From Alistipes sp. (lineage in GTDB: Bacteria; Bacteroidota; Bacteroidia; Bacteroidales; Rikenellaceae): a stretch of 7,712 nt of DNA. Below, piece by piece: positions 5,770-7,712 of this stretch (position 1 is the stretch's first letter; the number at the start of each line of letters is the position of its first letter). The translations under genes and the position numbers were made by a program. The notes under the pieces were generated by a model. The model made no database searches, had not been told where the DNA came from, and was given only the letters and a program-made list of their open reading frames with translations. The stretch lies in assembly GCA_031285485.1 (NCBI GenBank), contig JAITWC010000040.1, forward strand, positions 1-7,712, written 5' to 3'.

Positions 5770-6879
5770 ATGATACTTCGATCACTTTCACTCGTGGGTT
5801 TCAAGAACATAGAGACCGCCGCACTCCGTTTTTCGGAGGGCCTCAACTGTCTCGTGGGCGACAACGGTGCCGGGAAGACCAACGTGCTCGACGCAGTGCA
5901 CTATCTGTCGATGTGCCGTTCGTCTCTCGGGGGGAGCGACCGTCAGGCGGTGAGGCACGGCAATGATTTTTTCGTGGTGGAGGGCGAGTACTCCGCCGAC
6001 GCCGGACACACCGTGCGTGTGGTGTGCAGCTACTCACCCGCGGGGAGCGGCGGCACCAAGAAGATGAAGTGCGACGGCAAGGAGTACGAACGCCTCAGCG
6101 ACCATGTGGGTGTTGTGCCGGTGGTGATGGTATCGCCGGTCGACACGTTCCTTATCAGCGACTCCGCCGATGAACGCCGACGGTGGCTCAATGCCTTAAT
6201 TTCGCAGTCCGACCGCAGATATCTGGCCACGCTGGTACGCTACAACGCCGTTCTGGCCGAACGCAACAAACTGCTCAAACAACCCCTTTCGCCAGGGCAT
6301 ATGGAGATACTCGATGTTTTGGACATGCAGCTCGCCGCCCATGGCGACGCCATTCACGCGCGGCGGACCGAGATAGTGGAAGAGATGCGGCCACTGGTCG
6401 CCGAATATTACGCCTGGCTGTCGGATGACCGCGAAAGTGTGGAGATGAGCTACCGGTCGGAGGTGACGGGGCGCGGCATGGCGGCAGTGCTGGCGGCGGC
6501 GCGAGAAAAAGACCTCGTGAACGGTTTTTCGACCGCCGGAGTGCATCGCGACGAGATAGTGATGCGCATAGGTGGCGACCCGCTGCGGCGATATGGATCG
6601 CAGGGACAGCAAAAGTCGTTTTTGGTCGCTTTGAAACTCGCACAGTTCGCCGTTGTGCGCCGGGCCACGGGCGAGACACCGATTATGCTGTTAGACGATC
6701 TTTTCGACAAGTTGGACGTCGGGCGGGTCGAGCGGCTTATCGGGTTGGTGGACACTGGGGATTTTCGCCAGATATTCATCTCCGACTGCAACCGCGAACG
6801 ACTCGAAGGGGTTTTGCGGCGCGGGGGGCGCGAATACTCACTTTTCGAGATCGCCGGGGGCGAGGTATCACTACCATGA
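5770..6879 (+). CDS. recF: DNA replication and repair protein RecF
   Basis: RecF is an SMC-like ATPase that binds gapped DNA and, with RecO and RecR, helps load RecA for gap repair and recovery of stalled forks. The 369-aa length is normal. The N-terminus LSLVGFKNIE (6-15) is typical of RecF (usually LxNFRNY), the Walker A motif is GDNGAGKT at 30-37, the ABC signature is YGSQGQQKS at 275-283, and the Walker B with its acidic residues is MLLDDLFDKLD at 306-316. The VSPVDTFLISDSADERRRWLN region at 121-141 is the usual lid-subdomain block. The ATG at 5770 begins the conserved fold directly. Its end overlaps the DUF721 gene by four bases (ATGA), implying coupled translation. In many bacteria recF sits between dnaN and gyrB; here it is instead next to the TPR-ribH unit and DUF721, an arrangement I recall as common in Bacteroidales. 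Confidence 0.97.
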   Translation: MILRSLSLVGFKNIETAALRFSEGLNCLVGDNGAGKTNVLDAVHYLSMCRSSLGGSDRQAVRHGNDFFVVEGEYSADAGHTVRVVCSYSPAGSGGTKKMKCDGKEYERLSDHVGVVPVVMVSPVDTFLISDSADERRRWLNALISQSDRRYLATLVRYNAVLAERNKLLKQPLSPGHMEILDVLDMQLAAHGDAIHARRTEIVEEMRPLVAEYYAWLSDDRESVEMSYRSEVTGRGMAAVLAAAREKDLVNGFSTAGVHRDEIVMRIGGDPLRRYGSQGQQKSFLVALKLAQFAVVRRATGETPIMLLDDLFDKLDVGRVERLIGLVDTGDFRQIFISDCNRERLEGVLRRGGREYSLFEIAGGEVSLP

Positions 6880-7166
6880 GACGAACGCGCACAGTGAGGG
6901 TCGGGGAGTTGATCGACGATCTGTTTCGCGATCCGGTTATCCGGCGCAACATCGCCGAGGGGCGGCTGCCCAAGACGTGGGCCGAGGTTGCGGGGCCGAT
7001 GGTGGCCTCGTGCACCGAGAGTGTGACCCTGCGCGGCGGTATTCTCACAGTGCGCATCACCTCGTCGATCGTGCGCCACGAAACGTTCATGCGCCGCTCC
7101 GAATTGCGCGACGCACTCAACCTCGCTTCCGGACACAACCTCGTCCACGAACTTATTGTTAAGTAA
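6876..7166 (+). CDS. DUF721 / DciA-like protein, probable replicative helicase loader
   Basis: The 96-aa protein is essentially one DUF721 domain. The basic N-terminus (MRRTRTVRVGELIDDLF) leads into the family pattern W35-x-E/V-x-x-G40 (WAEVAGPMVASCT), then the strand pair GGILTVRITSSIVRHETFMRR at about 54-74, and L-N-x6-N-x-V-x-x-L near the end (LNLASGHNLVHELIV). DUF721 contains DciA, the factor that brings the DnaB helicase to DNA in bacteria lacking DnaC or DnaI. DciA proteins of other phyla are often longer, so this is a minimal version. Assigning helicase loading here is inference from family, short length and position. The start codon overlaps the recF stop (ATGA), so the two are made from one transcript. 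The reading frame ends at TAA 7164-7166 with no strong intrinsic terminator seen immediately after it. Confidence 0.85.
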   Translation: MRRTRTVRVGELIDDLFRDPVIRRNIAEGRLPKTWAEVAGPMVASCTESVTLRGGILTVRITSSIVRHETFMRRSELRDALNLASGHNLVHELIVK

Positions 7167-7299
7167 AAACTTTCAGGCACAACGCGACAGATTTCGACGC
7201 TTTCCGGTGAAGAGTGAAGTGGCCGACTGGATTTGCCCTTGCCTTTGGAGCTTGAGATATTAAAAAAAGCGATCGCTGTTTTGCATAGCACAGGCTGCG

Positions 7300-7334
7300 C
7301 CTCGGCCATTCGAACCGGTTCGATGACCCTCGGC
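7300..7334. repeat. 14-bp perfect palindrome between CCTCGGC direct repeats
   Basis: TCGAACCGGTTCGA at 7310-7323 is a perfect 14-bp palindrome. Identical CCTCGGC heptamers flank it at 7300-7306 and 7328-7334. With a one-base bulge at 7309, pairing can continue outward (A7308-T7324, C7307-G7325 and, after one mismatch, G7305-C7327 and G7304-C7328). It could be an operator for a dimeric regulator or the arms of an RNA hairpin. Confidence 0.75.
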
Positions 7335-7348
7335 TTGCACTGAGTTTC
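7319..7348 (+). promoter_or_regulatory. Possible degenerate promoter before the 96-aa ORF
   Basis: TGAGTTTC at 7341-7348 sits where a TAnnTTTG -7 box would be expected, 17 bases before the ATG at 7366, and TTC at 7319-7321 lies exactly 19 bases upstream in place of TTG. Both boxes depart from consensus, so this is either a weak or decayed promoter or chance. If real, the -33 element lies inside the right arm of the 14-bp palindrome. Confidence 0.25.
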
Positions 7349-7365
7349 TCAAAAATCGACCGGTA

Positions 7366-7656
7366 ATGTACGAGTTCATAGATAGCCACAGGGGACGTTA
7401 CACGGCCCCGGATGGCGACGCGGCGCACCACTACGGAGGCGTTACGAGCGAACTTTCGCTGTCGCGGTTTGCGCAGAGTCAGACCATACCGATCCTCGAC
7501 CCGGAGACGGAACTCGTGGCCTTCGCACGCCCGGCGTCCGAATTCGCCATCCTGCGCGAAATGGCGCCCGCGGCCGACATTGAGGGCGACGCCGCCCGTC
7601 TTGCCGCCCTCAAGCCCGACGACAACCCGGTACTGTTCCTGTACAGGTTAAGATAA
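7366..7656 (+). CDS. Hypothetical 96-aa protein, possibly the C-terminal remnant of a six-bladed beta-propeller protein
   Basis: I cannot name a function. Codon use is GC-rich at third positions like its neighbours, which supports real or recently real coding sequence. The C-terminus (LAALKPDDNPVLFLYRLR, residues 79-96) resembles the DDNPVL-hydrophobic-Y-x-(L/F)-K ending that I recall from Bacteroidales six-bladed beta-propeller lipoproteins of about 380 aa, and SQTIPILDPETELVAFARP at 38-56 reads like a beta-strand pair. On that view this is only the last quarter of such a gene. The frame is open upstream to a TGA at 7324-7326 but has no earlier start codon, and there is no signal peptide or lipobox, as a remnant would show. 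The alternative is a complete small cytosolic protein with its own weak promoter. The ATG at 7366 is the only plausible start. It lies 199 bases after DUF721 and is not clearly in that operon. Confidence 0.5.
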   Translation: MYEFIDSHRGRYTAPDGDAAHHYGGVTSELSLSRFAQSQTIPILDPETELVAFARPASEFAILREMAPAADIEGDAARLAALKPDDNPVLFLYRLR

Positions 7657-7712
7657 CCGGGGGTGGGGCAGTCCGGGACGTTTCGTGACTCCACTATTTC
7701 GGTTTTTTGCGG
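7657..7712. other. Start of an AT-rich intergenic region at the window edge
   Basis: After the TAA at 7654-7656 there is no convincing gene. The stretch begins G-rich (CCGGGGGTGGGG at 7657-7668) and ends CACTATTTCGGTTTTTTGC at 7692-7710. The 9-mer CACTATTTC also occurs at 109-117 in the first leader, where it too is followed by a G-T5 tract. Only partial hairpins are visible (AGTC at 7670-7673 with GACT at 7687-7690), so I do not call a terminator. Confidence 0.35.

Larger units (their letters stand above)
7167..7365. other. Structured 199-base non-coding stretch between DUF721 and the small ORF
   Basis: No plausible plus-strand gene lies here. Seen directly: an 8-bp palindrome GCGATCGC at 7269-7276 between A7 and TGTTTT, an imperfect repeat GCACAG/CTGCGC around 7288-7299, and the CCTCGGC-palindrome-CCTCGGC block at 7300-7334. 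On the minus strand two different frames stay open across it and give protein-like text (for example MAEAQPVLCKTAIAFF from 7309 and CYAKQRSLFLISQAPKA from about 7288), a pattern I associate from memory with recurring spurious ORFs in Bacteroidales intergenic repeats. That recollection is unverified. A dispersed regulatory or repeat element is more likely than a gene. Confidence 0.45.

Noticed and set aside
6450..7148. 232-aa open frame on the minus strand
   Set aside because: Antisense to recF and DUF721, both of which are well supported; no motif is seen.
6776..7309. 177-aa minus-strand frame starting MAEAQPVLCKTAIAFF
   Set aside because: Its first third comes from the 7167-7309 element and the rest is antisense to DUF721 and recF. 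A second frame there is just as protein-like, so it is reported as a DNA-level element and not as a gene.
7159..7431. 90-aa minus-strand frame across the intergenic element
   Set aside because: It overlaps the better supported 96-aa plus-strand frame and the structured element. There is no start-site support.
7657..7712. Possible terminator after the 96-aa ORF
   Set aside because: Only 3-4 bp pairings (AGTC/GACT, ACG/CGT) are found, and the T run at 7703-7708 is not directly next to a stable stem.
1..7712. CRISPR arrays, tRNA or rRNA genes, insertion sequences, defence or toxin genes
   Set aside because: No regularly spaced repeats of CRISPR type, no tRNA cloverleaf with CCA end, no terminal inverted repeats with a transposase, and no defence-related motif was found in a read of both strands.

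Overview
This window looks like ordinary chromosomal core sequence from a GC-rich member of the Bacteroidales. Four things point that way: coding sequence with strongly GC-biased third positions; short AT-rich gaps holding TATCTTTG-type -7 boxes, the Bacteroidota TAnnTTTG class; no clear Shine-Dalgarno sequences; and the YfgM-like TPR / ribH / recF / DUF721 neighbourhood, which I recall as typical of this phylum. An Alistipes-like (Rikenellaceae) source would fit the GC content, but that is a guess.

Layout. Positions 1-235 are an AT-rich leader with three copies of CGATTTCGTTTTT and a good -7 box. Positions 236-3877 (+) hold a tight three-gene unit: a polyprenyl diphosphate synthase, a U32-family protein (probable RNA hydroxylase of the TrhP/RlhA type) and an M24 Xaa-Pro aminopeptidase. 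A perfect 11-bp hairpin at 3902-3928 then serves this unit and the opposing one. Positions 3952-5677 (-) hold a second unit, transcribed as YfgM-like TPR membrane protein, then ribH (lumazine synthase), then a 141-aa four-helix membrane protein that is an internal duplication; a run of ten G/C pairs lies just upstream of its start. Positions 5678-5769 form a 92-bp divergent promoter region in which the two proposed promoters overlap. Positions 5770-7166 (+) hold recF and a DUF721/DciA-like gene, overlapping by ATGA. Positions 7167-7365 are a structured non-coding stretch with a 14-bp palindrome between two CCTCGGC repeats. Positions 7366-7656 hold a 96-aa reading frame that may be the C-terminal remnant of a six-bladed beta-propeller protein.

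How the genes work together. The first unit has no single obvious pathway: isoprenoid chain synthesis (probably feeding quinone or carrier-lipid synthesis), RNA modification and dipeptide processing are simply co-transcribed. The recF-DUF721 pair joins gap repair with probable replicative helicase loading. ribH supplies the penultimate step of riboflavin synthesis, and the TPR protein probably helps proteins at or beyond the Sec translocon. I see no defence, mobile or CRISPR system. The most unusual material is non-coding (the 7167-7365 element, the G10 tract, the leader repeats) plus the duplicated membrane protein.
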